Of a stretch of 64,000 bases of DNA, positions 40,804 to 53,550 are shown in pieces. The notes below the pieces were generated by a model that saw nothing but the letters and a program-made list of their open reading frames with translations, had not been told where the DNA came from and ran no database searches. The number at the start of each line of letters is the position of its first letter. Position 1 is the stretch's first letter. This DNA comes from Moritella sp. 24 (GTDB lineage: Bacteria > Pseudomonadota > Gammaproteobacteria > Enterobacterales > Moritellaceae): the NCBI RefSeq assembly GCF_018219155.1, contig NZ_CP056123.1, positions 682,001-746,000 on the forward strand, in the 5' to 3' direction. Position numbers and translations under genes: made by a program.

Positions 40804-41571
40804 ATGGATATATCAATCGATCATTTGGTCAGTCAAGTTAATGATATTGCAGTTGCAGCAGGACAAGAAATATTAACGATTTATCAGCGTGATTTTCATG
40901 TTGATATCAAAGATGATAACTCGCCTGTTACAGAAGCTGATGTGGCAGCGAATGATATTATTGTTGCCAGCTTACGTACGATCACCCCTTATATTCCTAT
41001 TTTGTCAGAAGAGGGGGCAAGCATCCCTTGGGATGAAAGAAAGCAATGGCAGACATTTTGGCTTGTGGATCCACTTGATGGTACGAAAGAATTTATTAAA
41101 CGTAATGGCGAGTTTACCGTTAATATTGCGTTGATCCATGAGCAGCAGCCAATATTAGGCGTAGTCTATGCTCCGGTATTGGACAGACTCTATTATACCA
41201 ATAGCGAAGGTGCGTTCTTATTGCATGATGGGGAGACGACTAAATTATCAGTACAACCGATTCCCGATGATGAAACGGTTAAAGTTGTTGGCTCTCGATC
41301 GCATGCAAGTCCTGAAATGTCGTTATATTTAACGCGATTTAAAGAGACTGAAGTCATTCCCGTTGGTAGTTCATTAAAGTTTTGTTTGATTGCAGAAGGA
41401 AATGCACATTGTTATCCGAGACTTGGACCTACTTGTTGGTGGGATACGGGGGCTGGACATGCAGTGGCTTGTGCAGCAGGGGCAAGTGTTGTGCAGCTTG
41501 ATGGCACACCTTTGTTATATAACCATCAAGAATCGGTATTGAATCCATTTTTTGTTGTTGCTAAGTCGTGA
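40804..41571 (+). CDS. cysQ: 3'(2'),5'-bisphosphate nucleotidase CysQ
   Basis: CysQ hydrolyses PAP, the by-product of PAPS reduction, to AMP and phosphate. It is a lithium-sensitive phosphatase of the inositol monophosphatase fold. Metal-binding motifs are present: SEEGA, DPLDGTKEFIKRNGEFTVNIAL and the C-terminal WWDTGAGHAVACAAG. The 255 residues are normal. It follows cysC by 76 bp and probably ends the operon, removing the product of the upstream enzymes' pathway. Confidence 0.94.
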   Translation: MDISIDHLVSQVNDIAVAAGQEILTIYQRDFHVDIKDDNSPVTEADVAANDIIVASLRTITPYIPILSEEGASIPWDERKQWQTFWLVDPLDGTKEFIKRNGEFTVNIALIHEQQPILGVVYAPVLDRLYYTNSEGAFLLHDGETTKLSVQPIPDDETVKVVGSRSHASPEMSLYLTRFKETEVIPVGSSLKFCLIAEGNAHCYPRLGPTCWWDTGAGHAVACAAGASVVQLDGTPLLYNHQESVLNPFFVVAKS

Positions 41572-41598
41572 AACTTACAAAATAAATGGTTGCGTGAC

Positions 41599-42420
41599 TT
41601 AAAAAGTAAATGCGTTATGTAAATGACTGGTTAACTCAGCGAAATACTCATTTTTGCTTTCGTGAGGAATGAGTTTAGCAAGCTCATCACCAATATTAGT
41701 GAAACGATAATATTTCATTCGTGATGAACGGTTTTTTACTTTCATTGTTAGCTTTTCTTCACCGTAGCTTATTGGTAAATCTTTATCTAACGGTAAGTTC
41801 ACCATTTCTAATTCATTAGCATGGATAAGGCCGAGTTCTGATAGTGTTAAAAAGCTACTGTAAGGTAGTTTATGCCTGCCTAAATTAATCGACTTAAACT
41901 GGGGCTTATTGAATAATAGAAAGCTTTTACCGTTGTTTTGGCAGTTCAACACAATCTTACGATTCGTGTCATACCCTATTTGAGAACTTAAGTTACAAGC
42001 AATTTGAAATATTTGGGCTTCACGCTGAGTCATTTGATTCAGTGTACGTAATGACTTCACCGAGAAGCTACCTGAGTGACTTAACTCTAGGGCAAAAATT
42101 TTTCCCCATAAGGTCTGCATGTGAGCACCTGAAATATCTTTAGCCATTGACATAAAAGCACTGAGCCAATCAGGGTCGATATTTTCACTCGTGACATCAT
42201 CACAAAAATTATTTGCACGAACGACAATACTCTCTAAATTTTGTTGTTGTTTTATCTGTTCTTGATTAACACGCTGAATCGCTCTATGTTCAAATGTGGT
42301 ATGTTTATTTACCGTCAACATACCATCTATGCCTCTATCTTTAGAGACTTGTCTTAACTGCTGAATACTGTTTAAAATATTCGATTCAACTTTATTTATA
42401 TTGATATCATTTCCGGACAT
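41599..42420 (-). CDS. Conserved hypothetical protein, DUF2806/TIGR03899-like
   Basis: The function is unknown. The 273-residue soluble protein has a central segment MQTLWGKIFALELSHSGSFS followed by VKSLRTLNQMTQREAQIF, which I recall from the TIGR03899/DUF2806 group found in marine gammaproteobacteria. No signal peptide or membrane segment is present. It converges on cysQ with only 27 bp between, without a clear hairpin. The family name is from memory. Confidence 0.7.
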   Translation of the reverse strand: MSGNDININKVESNILNSIQQLRQVSKDRGIDGMLTVNKHTTFEHRAIQRVNQEQIKQQQNLESIVVRANNFCDDVTSENIDPDWLSAFMSMAKDISGAHMQTLWGKIFALELSHSGSFSVKSLRTLNQMTQREAQIFQIACNLSSQIGYDTNRKIVLNCQNNGKSFLLFNKPQFKSINLGRHKLPYSSFLTLSELGLIHANELEMVNLPLDKDLPISYGEEKLTMKVKNRSSRMKYYRFTNIGDELAKLIPHESKNEYFAELTSHLHNAFTF

Positions 42421-42618
42421 AGCAAAACCTAGCAGTGTATTTTAAGCGAGTGTTAATCAGCCTTTATTTATACCTGATATAGTAATAAAAGTATTGCTTT
42501 GGTGTTTAAAAGTGATTGATGGTGAGGAATATTTTATGGTTGTTTATATTTAGATATGATTTTGGGCGAGTTAAGTGAGGATAAATGAATACCGGCTCGC
42601 CCATAGCTGAAATGACTT

Positions 42619-43167
42619 TTAGATATTAGCCTTAATAAGACCAATAACGGTATCTATTTCTGTTGGGTTCATTTCACCATCTTTAACGTATAGAAGCTTA
42701 CCAGTGGCATCGAGTAAGATGATAGCTGAACTTTTTTCAGTTAAACCCCATTTATTTTTAAGGTCACCGTCTTCATCAAGCACAAAGATAGCATCAGGAA
42801 ACTCTTCTTTGTTTGATTTAAGTTGGCTAGCAACGATAGCACCTGTTCCCCAAATTGCTTCATCTAAGTTAACAAGTGTCGCTGTATTGTATTTTTCAAA
42901 TGGGAAATCAGACTCTTTTAGCGCATCGATCATTGGCTCATTGAGTTCTTTTGCTGCAGTACGCCCTGCAATATGTTGAATCAAAATAACCTTATTTTGT
43001 AGTTCTGCAGTCGACCATTGACGGTATTCAAATTCACCTTCTACTAAATCGACAAAACCTTTGTCAGCAATTGTCACTTCAGGTAAATTTTCACCTAATG
43101 TTAAGCTATGGCTTAACGAGACAAAAGAGGTTAATGATAGGGCGATAGCCGTTAGTATTTTTTTCAT
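42619..43167 (-). CDS. ytfJ: YtfJ family periplasmic protein (thioredoxin-like fold)
   Basis: The function is unknown; the family has a thioredoxin/peroxiredoxin-like core. The ATG at 43167 with AAGGAT upstream gives a signal peptide (MKKILTAIALSLTSFVSLSH) and 182 residues, the length of E. coli YtfJ. The frame could extend to 43188 but without reason. The conserved segments GTGAIVASQLKSNKEEFPDA and VLDEDGDLKNKWGL are present. No CxxC is present, so redox activity of the thioredoxin type is unlikely. Confidence 0.87.
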   Translation of the reverse strand: MKKILTAIALSLTSFVSLSHSLTLGENLPEVTIADKGFVDLVEGEFEYRQWSTAELQNKVILIQHIAGRTAAKELNEPMIDALKESDFPFEKYNTATLVNLDEAIWGTGAIVASQLKSNKEEFPDAIFVLDEDGDLKNKWGLTEKSSAIILLDATGKLLYVKDGEMNPTEIDTVIGLIKANI

Positions 43168-43307
43168 TATTTTTATCCTTTTAAACATGAAAGTGATGTG
43201 AAAACGTTTCTATGAGAGCGCCAGACTATTAGTTCTATCGCATTACGTATTTTTCACATCTTATTCTATTTGCAAGGAAAGTGTGGCAGAAAAACTCAAA
43301 TGTGTGG

Positions 43308-44294
43308 TCAATATAATGATTCGCTAATCAATTTTGTGTTTGAAGAAAGTATTTTATCTAACTTTATTTTTGACCCTGATATAACAGTATATTGGTTTTG
43401 ATTAATGATGATTTTTTGGCCTTCAACCCCACTGCGACTGTCAATCGTTAACCACACGGGAGATACGCTACCTATACTGTCTGAAGGGTAAAGCATGAAG
43501 AGTTCATATTCAGGTGCAAGTTGACTAATCAGTGTTGCTAATAATAATACTTTTTCATCACTGTCTGCTTCATTCGTCTTTAACACACTGATTGGTGAAA
43601 AGAAGCTATCGTCATGTTCTTTCCTATCTGGAATAGCGTAAACCCAATGTTGTGCATTTTTTACCGCAGTTGTGAATGATTGCTGCTTGGCGAGTTGTGC
43701 CGCGATATCTTTTAAATAAGCCCTATATTCATAAAAAAGCTGAGAGTAATTAGGTCTCACGCAAGGTAAGTCTTCATCATCAGGGTGAACGCAGGGGGTT
43801 ATTTTTAGGTGATAAAAGGCATCGTTTTGATATTGATTATAAGCTTGCCAAAATAGCTGTGATGAATTGCTCTCATCTTTATTTGTAAATGCGTATTTTA
43901 TGTTTGTTATTTTATCTTGTTCATCAGGGGTATAAAAATTAATACGTTCAATTGCAAACTCGAGCCTAGGTGTTAAGTAGGTATGGATCGCTTTAATTGG
44001 GTAGCTTAATGAAAATGACAGCTTATAACTGTCGAGTAATGATGTTTCGACAATATCAGTATCAAAGAATGATTTTATTTTTAAGTTCTTACCTTCTTTA
44101 TCTGTCCATTGCCAATTGATTGAAAATGAATTGGTTTCACTATTTGGTAAGCTAATGAGGCTTGAGGAAGCAAGGTTATTACGTTCATCTGTATCGCCTG
44201 AAAGAGAGGCCATGACGGGTATCGAGATGAAAATCATTATGCTTGTGGTAATAGATGGCCACAAAGCTGCTTTGTTCAATAAAGAGTTGGGCAT
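43308..44294 (-). CDS. Secreted transglutaminase-like protein lacking catalytic residues
   Basis: I recognise only a distant likeness. The N-terminus (about 10-30) is a signal peptide or anchor. The region 205-290 resembles the core of bacterial transglutaminase-like proteins: HWVYAIPDRKEHDD, then ADSDEKVLLLATLI and YELFMLYPSD. In active members the second block reads GDCED-like; here serine 245 stands where the cysteine would be, and SPVWLTID lacks the usual histidine. The protein is then probably inactive or misassigned. Cysteines 168 and 178 could form a disulfide. A CRP-like site lies about 50 bp upstream. Confidence 0.75.
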   Translation of the reverse strand: MPNSLLNKAALWPSITTSIMIFISIPVMASLSGDTDERNNLASSSLISLPNSETNSFSINWQWTDKEGKNLKIKSFFDTDIVETSLLDSYKLSFSLSYPIKAIHTYLTPRLEFAIERINFYTPDEQDKITNIKYAFTNKDESNSSQLFWQAYNQYQNDAFYHLKITPCVHPDDEDLPCVRPNYSQLFYEYRAYLKDIAAQLAKQQSFTTAVKNAQHWVYAIPDRKEHDDSFFSPISVLKTNEADSDEKVLLLATLISQLAPEYELFMLYPSDSIGSVSPVWLTIDSRSGVEGQKIIINQNQYTVISGSKIKLDKILSSNTKLISESLY

Positions 44295-44340
44295 TTAATG
44301 AATCTCTGAAAACGAACGATTCACTAAGCTTGGTAGAAAA

Positions 44341-44356
44341 TGTGATTGATATCAAA
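44341..44356. promoter_or_regulatory. Candidate CRP site
   Basis: TGTGATTGATATCAAA matches TGTGA-N6-TCACA at nine of ten core positions. It lies 47 bp upstream of the minus-strand gene starting at 44294, a usual activating distance. It is a by-eye call only. Confidence 0.4.
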
Positions 44357-44421
44357 AAAAATACAGAATAAATTTTGTTATCAACCACACCTGTTCTTAA
44401 TTATTATGACTATTAGGCGAC

Positions 44422-44444
44422 ACTTTTATGTGTAATAAAAGTGG
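44422..44444. repeat. Hairpin after metQ
   Basis: Perfect 9-bp arms CACTTTTAT (44422-44430) and ATAAAAGTG (44436-44444) with a 5-base loop start immediately after the metQ stop. No T-run follows on the minus strand, so it may protect the mRNA end rather than terminate. Confidence 0.55.
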
Positions 44445-44445
44445 A

Positions 44446-45252
44446 TTACCAGCCTTTTACGATAGCATTGTTAAATAATTTCTTCGCTTCGTCATATACT
44501 TCTTGAGTTTGGAACGCAGCAACAAACTGTTTTACTTTTTCTGAATCTTTATTGTCATTACGCGCAACAATTAAGTTTACGTATGGAGATTCTTTATCTT
44601 CAACAAAGATGCCATCTTTAGTTGGTGATAAACCAATTTTTGTTGCGAATGTTGTATTGATAACCGCAATAGTTACATCTTGTAAGTTACGCGCTAATAA
44701 AGCAGCTTCTAATTTTACAATTTCAACACCAAATGGGTTTGCAATAATATCTAACTCTGTTGCTTTAATACCTGCGCCAGCTTTAAGTGAAATGATACCT
44801 TGCTGTTCAAGTAGTAGTAATGAACGACCTAAGTTTGTTGGATCATTCGGTACCGCAATTTTGTTGCCTTCTTTTAGCTCATCAACCGTTTTGATTGATG
44901 AAGAGTAAGCTGCAATTGGATAAACAAATGTATTTGCTACAGATGTAATATCATAACCACGTTGTTCAATTTGTGCGTCTAGGTAAGGCTTATGCTGGAA
45001 AGCATTGACGTCAATACTGCCTTCTTCTAATGCACGGTTAGGAGTTACATAATCGGTGAAAGTAACAATTTCGATATCGAGATTGTATTTTTCTTTTGCG
45101 ATTGTTTTTGCAATTTCAACTACTTCAGCTTCAGGACCTGCCATCGCACCGACTTTTAATACACTTGACTCTTTGTCGCCACTACATGCACTTAATAGAA
45201 CACTTGATGCGATTGCTGTTACTGATACTAATTTTTTTATTGAAAAATCCAT
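44446..45252 (-). CDS. metQ: Methionine ABC transporter substrate-binding lipoprotein MetQ
   Basis: MetQ captures L- and D-methionine in the periplasm and delivers it to MetI. The lipobox LSAC puts the lipid on Cys23. The NlpA-family signatures are VGAMAGPEAEVVEIAKTIAK and DVNAFQHKPYLD. The 268 residues are typical. Translation start at 45252 has AAGGAA upstream. It is last of metN-metI-metQ. Confidence 0.96.
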   Translation of the reverse strand: MDFSIKKLVSVTAIASSVLLSACSGDKESSVLKVGAMAGPEAEVVEIAKTIAKEKYNLDIEIVTFTDYVTPNRALEEGSIDVNAFQHKPYLDAQIEQRGYDITSVANTFVYPIAAYSSSIKTVDELKEGNKIAVPNDPTNLGRSLLLLEQQGIISLKAGAGIKATELDIIANPFGVEIVKLEAALLARNLQDVTIAVINTTFATKIGLSPTKDGIFVEDKESPYVNLIVARNDNKDSEKVKQFVAAFQTQEVYDEAKKLFNNAIVKGW

Positions 45253-45283
45253 GATTATTATTTCCTTGAGTAGTTAAAATTTA

Positions 45284-45940
45284 TTATCTGTGGTCGACTT
45301 TACTGACTAAGCGCTCACCAAATGATTGGATAATCTGTACGATAATGACAAGTAAGATAACGGTGATTAAAATAATTGACGGGTTAAAACCGATATAACC
45401 ATGTTGAATCCCCACATCACCTAAGCCACCGCCACCAACAGTACCGGCCATTGCAGAGTAGTTAACGAGCGTGACTAACGTGATTGTAACGCTGTTGATA
45501 ATACCTGGCATTGCTTCTGGAATGAGCACTTTCATTATAATTTGTAGTGGCGTTGCACCCATTGTTTGTGCTGCTTCTACCAAACCCGTTGGAACATCTA
45601 ATAAAGCCCCTTCTATTAATCGTGCAATGAACGGAATTGAAGCCACTGTTAATGGAACAATCATTGCGCCAGTACCGATTGACGAGCCAACAATTAAACG
45701 CGTAAAGGGAATAATAGCGACAAGTAAAATAATGAAAGGCACTGAACGACCGACATTTACAATCACACTTAATACGTTGTTTAATTTTTTGTTTTCTAAA
45801 ATACCGTTAGCTTTTGTTACGTGCAGTAAAATACCTGTCGGCATACCAAGTAAACAAGCGATTGCAGCAGATATACCAACCATTACAAGTGTTTCGATGG
45901 TTGCGGTAAAAAGTAAATTAATCATTTGCTCAGTCGACAT
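45284..45940 (-). CDS. metI: Methionine ABC transporter permease MetI
   Basis: MetI is the membrane subunit, with five membrane segments and the coupling-helix motif [25 protein letters not shown] (residues approximately 128-152, quoted only in part here: [10 protein letters not shown]). The 218 residues match E. coli MetI. It overlaps the end of metN by 11 bp, so the two are translationally coupled. Confidence 0.96.
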   Translation of the reverse strand: MSTEQMINLLFTATIETLVMVGISAAIACLLGMPTGILLHVTKANGILENKKLNNVLSVIVNVGRSVPFIILLVAIIPFTRLIVGSSIGTGAMIVPLTVASIPFIARLIEGALLDVPTGLVEAAQTMGATPLQIIMKVLIPEAMPGIINSVTITLVTLVNYSAMAGTVGGGGLGDVGIQHGYIGFNPSIILITVILLVIIVQIIQSFGERLVSKVDHR

Positions 45941-46964
45941 AACCGATAACCTCTACATTAACTGCGTGTTGTTGAAAAAACGCTTTTGCAGCGACTGTGT
46001 TTTCTTTATTACCAATCAACTCTGCTAGCATATAGCCAAATTTGATGCCGCCTGCAAATTCAATATCTGCACTTAGGATGTTCACATCAACGTTTAGTGT
46101 TCGACTAACTTCAGAAATAACGGCAGAGTCAACACTGTTACCTGTGAAGCCTAAACGTACTAACGGCATTGAGTTATCTGTTCTATTTAACGAAAGACGT
46201 TGCTTGTATTCATCCGGAATTTCAAGGTTAATCGTTGCTTCGATAAATATTTGCGCTAACTCTGTTTCTGGATTCGCGAAAAAGTTAGCAACGGTGTTTT
46301 GTTCAATTAATTCGCCTTTATCAATAATCGCTACTTTATGGCAAATATTTTTTACTACTTCCATCTCATGTGTGATGAGTAGGATCGTTAAACCTAAGCG
46401 CTCATTAATATCTTTTAATAACGCTAAAATTGATTTTGTTGTACTTGGATCCAGTGCTGATGTTGCTTCGTCACACAGTAATACTTTAGGTTCAGATGCT
46501 AACGCTCGTGCAATCGCAACACGTTGTTTCTGACCACCACTTAATTCAGAAGGGTAGGCGTTATGCTTTGTCGCTAAACCAACTAATTCAAGAAGAGGTG
46601 CGATTTTATTTTTAATTTCATTTTTATCAATACCAGCTAATTCAAGTGGTAGTGCAACGTTATCAAACACGGTGCGTGATGATAATAAGTTGAAGTGTTG
46701 AAATATCATGCCTATTTGGCGTCTTGCAGCACATAGCTCTGCTTTACTTAATTGGGTTAATTCCACACCATCAAGTTGAATTGAACCTGATGTTGGTGTT
46801 TCAAGTAAATTAACACAACGTATTAATGTACTTTTACCAGCACCTGATGAACCAATTACACCGAATATTTCACCTTTATTAACGTTTAAGTTAACGTCTT
46901 TCAAGGCATAAACAGGCTTATCTGTAGTTTCAAATATTTTATTTATATTTGCTAGTTTGATCAT
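45930..46964 (-). CDS. metN: Methionine ABC transporter ATP-binding protein MetN
   Basis: MetN powers the importer. Walker A is GSSGAGKST, the signature is [15 protein letters not shown] and Walker B is [12 protein letters not shown]. The C-terminal NIL (ACT-like) domain (about 265-344) binds methionine and inhibits transport when it is plentiful. The 344 residues match E. coli. Its promoter and MetJ operator are visible 80-145 bp upstream. Confidence 0.97.
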   Translation of the reverse strand: MIKLANINKIFETTDKPVYALKDVNLNVNKGEIFGVIGSSGAGKSTLIRCVNLLETPTSGSIQLDGVELTQLSKAELCAARRQIGMIFQHFNLLSSRTVFDNVALPLELAGIDKNEIKNKIAPLLELVGLATKHNAYPSELSGGQKQRVAIARALASEPKVLLCDEATSALDPSTTKSILALLKDINERLGLTILLITHEMEVVKNICHKVAIIDKGELIEQNTVANFFANPETELAQIFIEATINLEIPDEYKQRLSLNRTDNSMPLVRLGFTGNSVDSAVISEVSRTLNVDVNILSADIEFAGGIKFGYMLAELIGNKENTVAAKAFFQQHAVNVEVIGYVD

Positions 46965-47046
46965 TTCAACGCCTAAAATGAAAAGTAAGAATTAATATAT
47001 AAGGTTAGATATTAATTCTTTATTTATAAGTAATAACTGGATACAT

Positions 47047-47075
47047 ATGCTAAATAGTTCATCACTCAAAGTCAA
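47047..47075 (-). promoter_or_regulatory. Candidate sigma-70 promoter of metNIQ
   Basis: On the minus strand -35 TTGACT (47070-47075) and -10 TAGCAT (47047-47052) are separated by exactly 17 bp. The MetJ boxes lie just upstream of the -35. Confidence 0.6.
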
Positions 47076-47084
47076 TGGACTTTT

Positions 47085-47108
47085 TTACATCTAGACGTCT
47101 AAACGTTC
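47085..47108. promoter_or_regulatory. MetJ operator (three tandem met boxes)
   Basis: Three adjoining 8-bp units, TTACATCT (47085-47092), AGACGTCT (47093-47100) and AAACGTTC (47101-47108), match the met-box consensus AGACGTCT; the middle one is perfect. MetJ with S-adenosylmethionine binds tandem boxes cooperatively. Position next to the metNIQ promoter fits repression when methionine is abundant. Confidence 0.8.
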
Positions 47109-47228
47109 TTTTATATCATTCTGGGTAGTAAAAGTCGGATGAAAGATTAAAAAGGTATCGATTGCGAAATTTTGATGACATGAAATAATGGCTGATTGAA
47201 TTCAATAGATAAGTAAAGGTTGAAAATA

Positions 47229-47786
47229 ATGGCAACTCCAGCTGTGTTTTTAGATCGTGATGGCGTAATTAATAAAGATAAAGGTTATGTGTCACAAATT
47301 GATGATTTTGAGTTTATTGACGGCAGTATTGAAGCGATGCAGTTATTAAAGCAGCATGGCTACTTACTTGTTGTGATCACTAATCAGTCCGGTATTGCAC
47401 GTGGTTATTATACCGAAGATGAATTTATGACGTTAACCGAATGGATGGATTGGTCGCTGGCTGATCGTGGTGTTGATCTTGATGGTATTTATTTTTGTCC
47501 TCATCATCCAGAAAAAGGCATTGGTGATTATAAGCAAGATTGTTTATGTCGTAAGCCAAATACGGGGATGTTAGATAGTGCAGCGGAAGAACTTGATATT
47601 GATTTTGCTAACTCGTATTTAGTGGGTGATAAATTATCAGATATTCAAGCGGGTAAAAAGTCACAACTTAAAGCAAACTACTTGGTATCGACAGGTAAAG
47701 TATTGTGTGAAAAAGGCGCTGAAGAAGCAGATGGTGTATTTGCTGACTTATTATCAGCGGCTAAATTAATAGTAAATGGATACTAA
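47229..47786 (+). CDS. gmhB: D-glycero-beta-D-manno-heptose 1,7-bisphosphate 7-phosphatase
   Basis: GmhB makes heptose 1-phosphate for the LPS inner core. HAD-superfamily motif I is [15 protein letters not shown], motif II is [12 protein letters not shown], the zinc-binding cysteine/histidine cluster is in FCPHHPE and CLCRKPN, and motif III is [12 protein letters not shown]. The ATG at 47229 gives [12 protein letters not shown] (186 residues); a TTG at 47220 is the alternative. It lies directly before the rRNA operon, as in E. coli next to rrnH. Confidence 0.94.
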   Translation: MATPAVFLDRDGVINKDKGYVSQIDDFEFIDGSIEAMQLLKQHGYLLVVITNQSGIARGYYTEDEFMTLTEWMDWSLADRGVDLDGIYFCPHHPEKGIGDYKQDCLCRKPNTGMLDSAAEELDIDFANSYLVGDKLSDIQAGKKSQLKANYLVSTGKVLCEKGAEEADGVFADLLSAAKLIVNGY

Positions 47787-47829
47787 CTGTTCATTATTTG
47801 AGCGTTTTAGATTTATTTTATAAAATGAC

Positions 47830-47857
47830 TTGCGATTAAAGCTCGGATCTCTATAAT
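47830..47857 (+). promoter_or_regulatory. rRNA operon promoter
   Basis: -35 TTGCGA (47830-47835), a 16-bp spacer and a perfect -10 TATAAT (47852-47857), followed by a GC-containing discriminator (CGCTCC) and preceded by an AT-rich UP-like stretch. This is the usual form of growth-rate and ppGpp-controlled rrn promoters. It lies about 250 bp before 16S. Confidence 0.72.
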
Positions 47858-47891
47858 CGCTCCTCACTGACACGGCAACAGTCGTTCGGTA

Positions 47892-47903
47892 TGTTCTTTA
47901 ACA
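47892..47903 (+). promoter_or_regulatory. boxA antitermination site, 16S leader
   Basis: TGTTCTTTAACA matches the NusB/S10-binding boxA (TGCTCTTTAACA) with one change and lies in the leader between promoter and 16S. Confidence 0.7.
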
Positions 47904-48105
47904 ATTTATTCAAGCAATCTGTGTGAGTACTTACAGAGATATAATGACCAAAAATTATATCAATGTAATTATGAACATTAAATTAAATCGAAAGATTTGG
48001 TTTTATAAACAACAAACCTCGGTTTGTTGTTGAAGTACAGAATTCATTGAGCCGACTTGATACTTATTATCAGTAATGATTTTAGGCATCAGTCAAAAAA
48101 ACTTT

Positions 48106-49650
<1,545 letters not shown>

Positions 49651-49769
49651 CGTAAAGTTGTTAATTTTTGTAAGTGCCCACACAAATTGCTTGAATAGAA
49701 ACGTTAAAGACAATCTTATGAAAATAAGATAACGATTGGGATGAAATCCAGTCGTAGAAAGTAAATTGT

Positions 49770-49845
49770 GTCCCGTTCGTCTAGAGGCCTAGGACACCGC
49801 CCTTTCACGGCGGTAACACGAGTTCAAATCTCGTACGGGATACCA
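49770..49845 (+). tRNA. tRNA-Glu (anticodon TTC)
   Basis: A 76-base tRNA with encoded CCA sits in the 16S-23S spacer. The anticodon stem CCGCC/GGCGG encloses TTC, and the T arm is CGAGTTCAAATCTCG. The acceptor stem begins with a G-U pair (GTCCCGT/ACGGGAT). The single tRNA-Glu spacer matches rrnB/C/E/G-type operons of E. coli rather than the Ile-Ala type found at rrnH. Confidence 0.98.
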
Positions 49846-49907
49846 CTTTTCTTTCTGATTAAAAATCAAAGCTAAGCAACAATGTTTATCTTTGCTTTTT
49901 AGCAAAT

Positions 49908-49919
49908 TGCTCTTTAAAA
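49908..49919 (+). promoter_or_regulatory. boxA antitermination site, 16S-23S spacer
   Basis: TGCTCTTTAAAA resembles boxA and lies 145 bp before 23S, the usual place for the second boxA of an rrn operon. Confidence 0.6.
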
Positions 49920-50064
49920 ATTTGGAAAGCTGAATAAATAAAGAAGTTCTTAAAACACGTTATTACTTAGGTAATAACAATATAGTGTTCTTGAGTATTC
50001 TTGAGGCGAAAAAAACTAGATAATACCTAGTTATTTCAATTGTACGGTCGACTTTAGATTGTAT

Positions 50065-52956
<2,892 letters not shown>

Positions 52957-53094
52957 ACAAATTAAAGTATGATTAATTGAAATATCGACTTAAGAATTGA
53001 TTGAACACTAGTATTTATCGAAAGATAGGTTTTAAAGACTTCTTTATTTATAGCTTTTCAGATTTTAGAGATACATTTTGAAAGCAACTAGATT

Positions 53095-53214
53095 TGCTTG
53101 GTGACCATAGTGTTACGGTACCACCTGATCCCATTCCGAACTCAGTAGTGAAACGTAATAACGCCGATGGTAGTGTGGGGCTTCCCCATGTGAGAGTAGG
53201 GCATCGCCAAGCGC
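53095..53214 (+). rRNA. rrf: 5S ribosomal RNA
   Basis: This 120-base RNA has paired ends GCTTGG/CCAAGC, with the conserved CCGAACTCAG and GCCGATGGTAGTGTGG. It follows 23S by about 140 bp. Confidence 0.97.
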
Positions 53215-53298
53215 CACTTTTAATTCAAGACGAAGTCTTGGATAAGAAATTGTCGAAAGACAGAAAGAATAGACTGATAACATCAGCACAGATTGTGC

Positions 53299-53375
53299 GG
53301 AGCGGTAGTTCAGTTGGTTAGAATACCGGCCTGTCACGCCGGGGGTCGCGGGTTCGAGTCCCGTCCGCTCCGCCA
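53299..53375 (+). tRNA. tRNA-Asp (anticodon GTC)
   Basis: A 77-base tRNA with encoded CCA. The acceptor stem is GGAGCGG/CCGCTCC, the anticodon loop CTGTCAC gives GTC, and the T loop is GGTTCGAGTCC. It lies 84 bp after 5S and before the terminator, so it is part of the rrn transcript, as aspU is at E. coli rrnH. Confidence 0.98.
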
Positions 53376-53381
53376 ACAAAT

Positions 53382-53417
53382 AAAAAAAGCCTGAATCTTA
53401 TGATTCAGGCTTTTTTT
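53382..53417. terminator. Terminator of the rRNA operon
   Basis: A perfect 16-bp stem (53382-53397 and 53402-53417, including the A/T runs) with a 4-base loop and a run of seven T. It is symmetrical, so it also works for the minus-strand gene ending at 53551. Confidence 0.93.
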
Positions 53418-53550
53418 ATGCCTGAAATTTGATTTGAAAGAAATACGGTTGTGCGGAGTAATTGTTCTTATGAATACTACTCAGGCGGTTAGGGTAACTA
53501 TGCCGTTATATTGGGTGCTGATTTATAGCAAGCCGTCCCTGGCTCTAGAG

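Noticed and set aside
45471-46028. 185-codon open frame antisense to metI and metN
   Set aside because: It is a shadow frame over two well-supported genes.
53094-53379. Open frames across 5S rRNA and tRNA-Asp
   Set aside because: They overlap functional RNAs. Similar spurious proteins are common in annotation.
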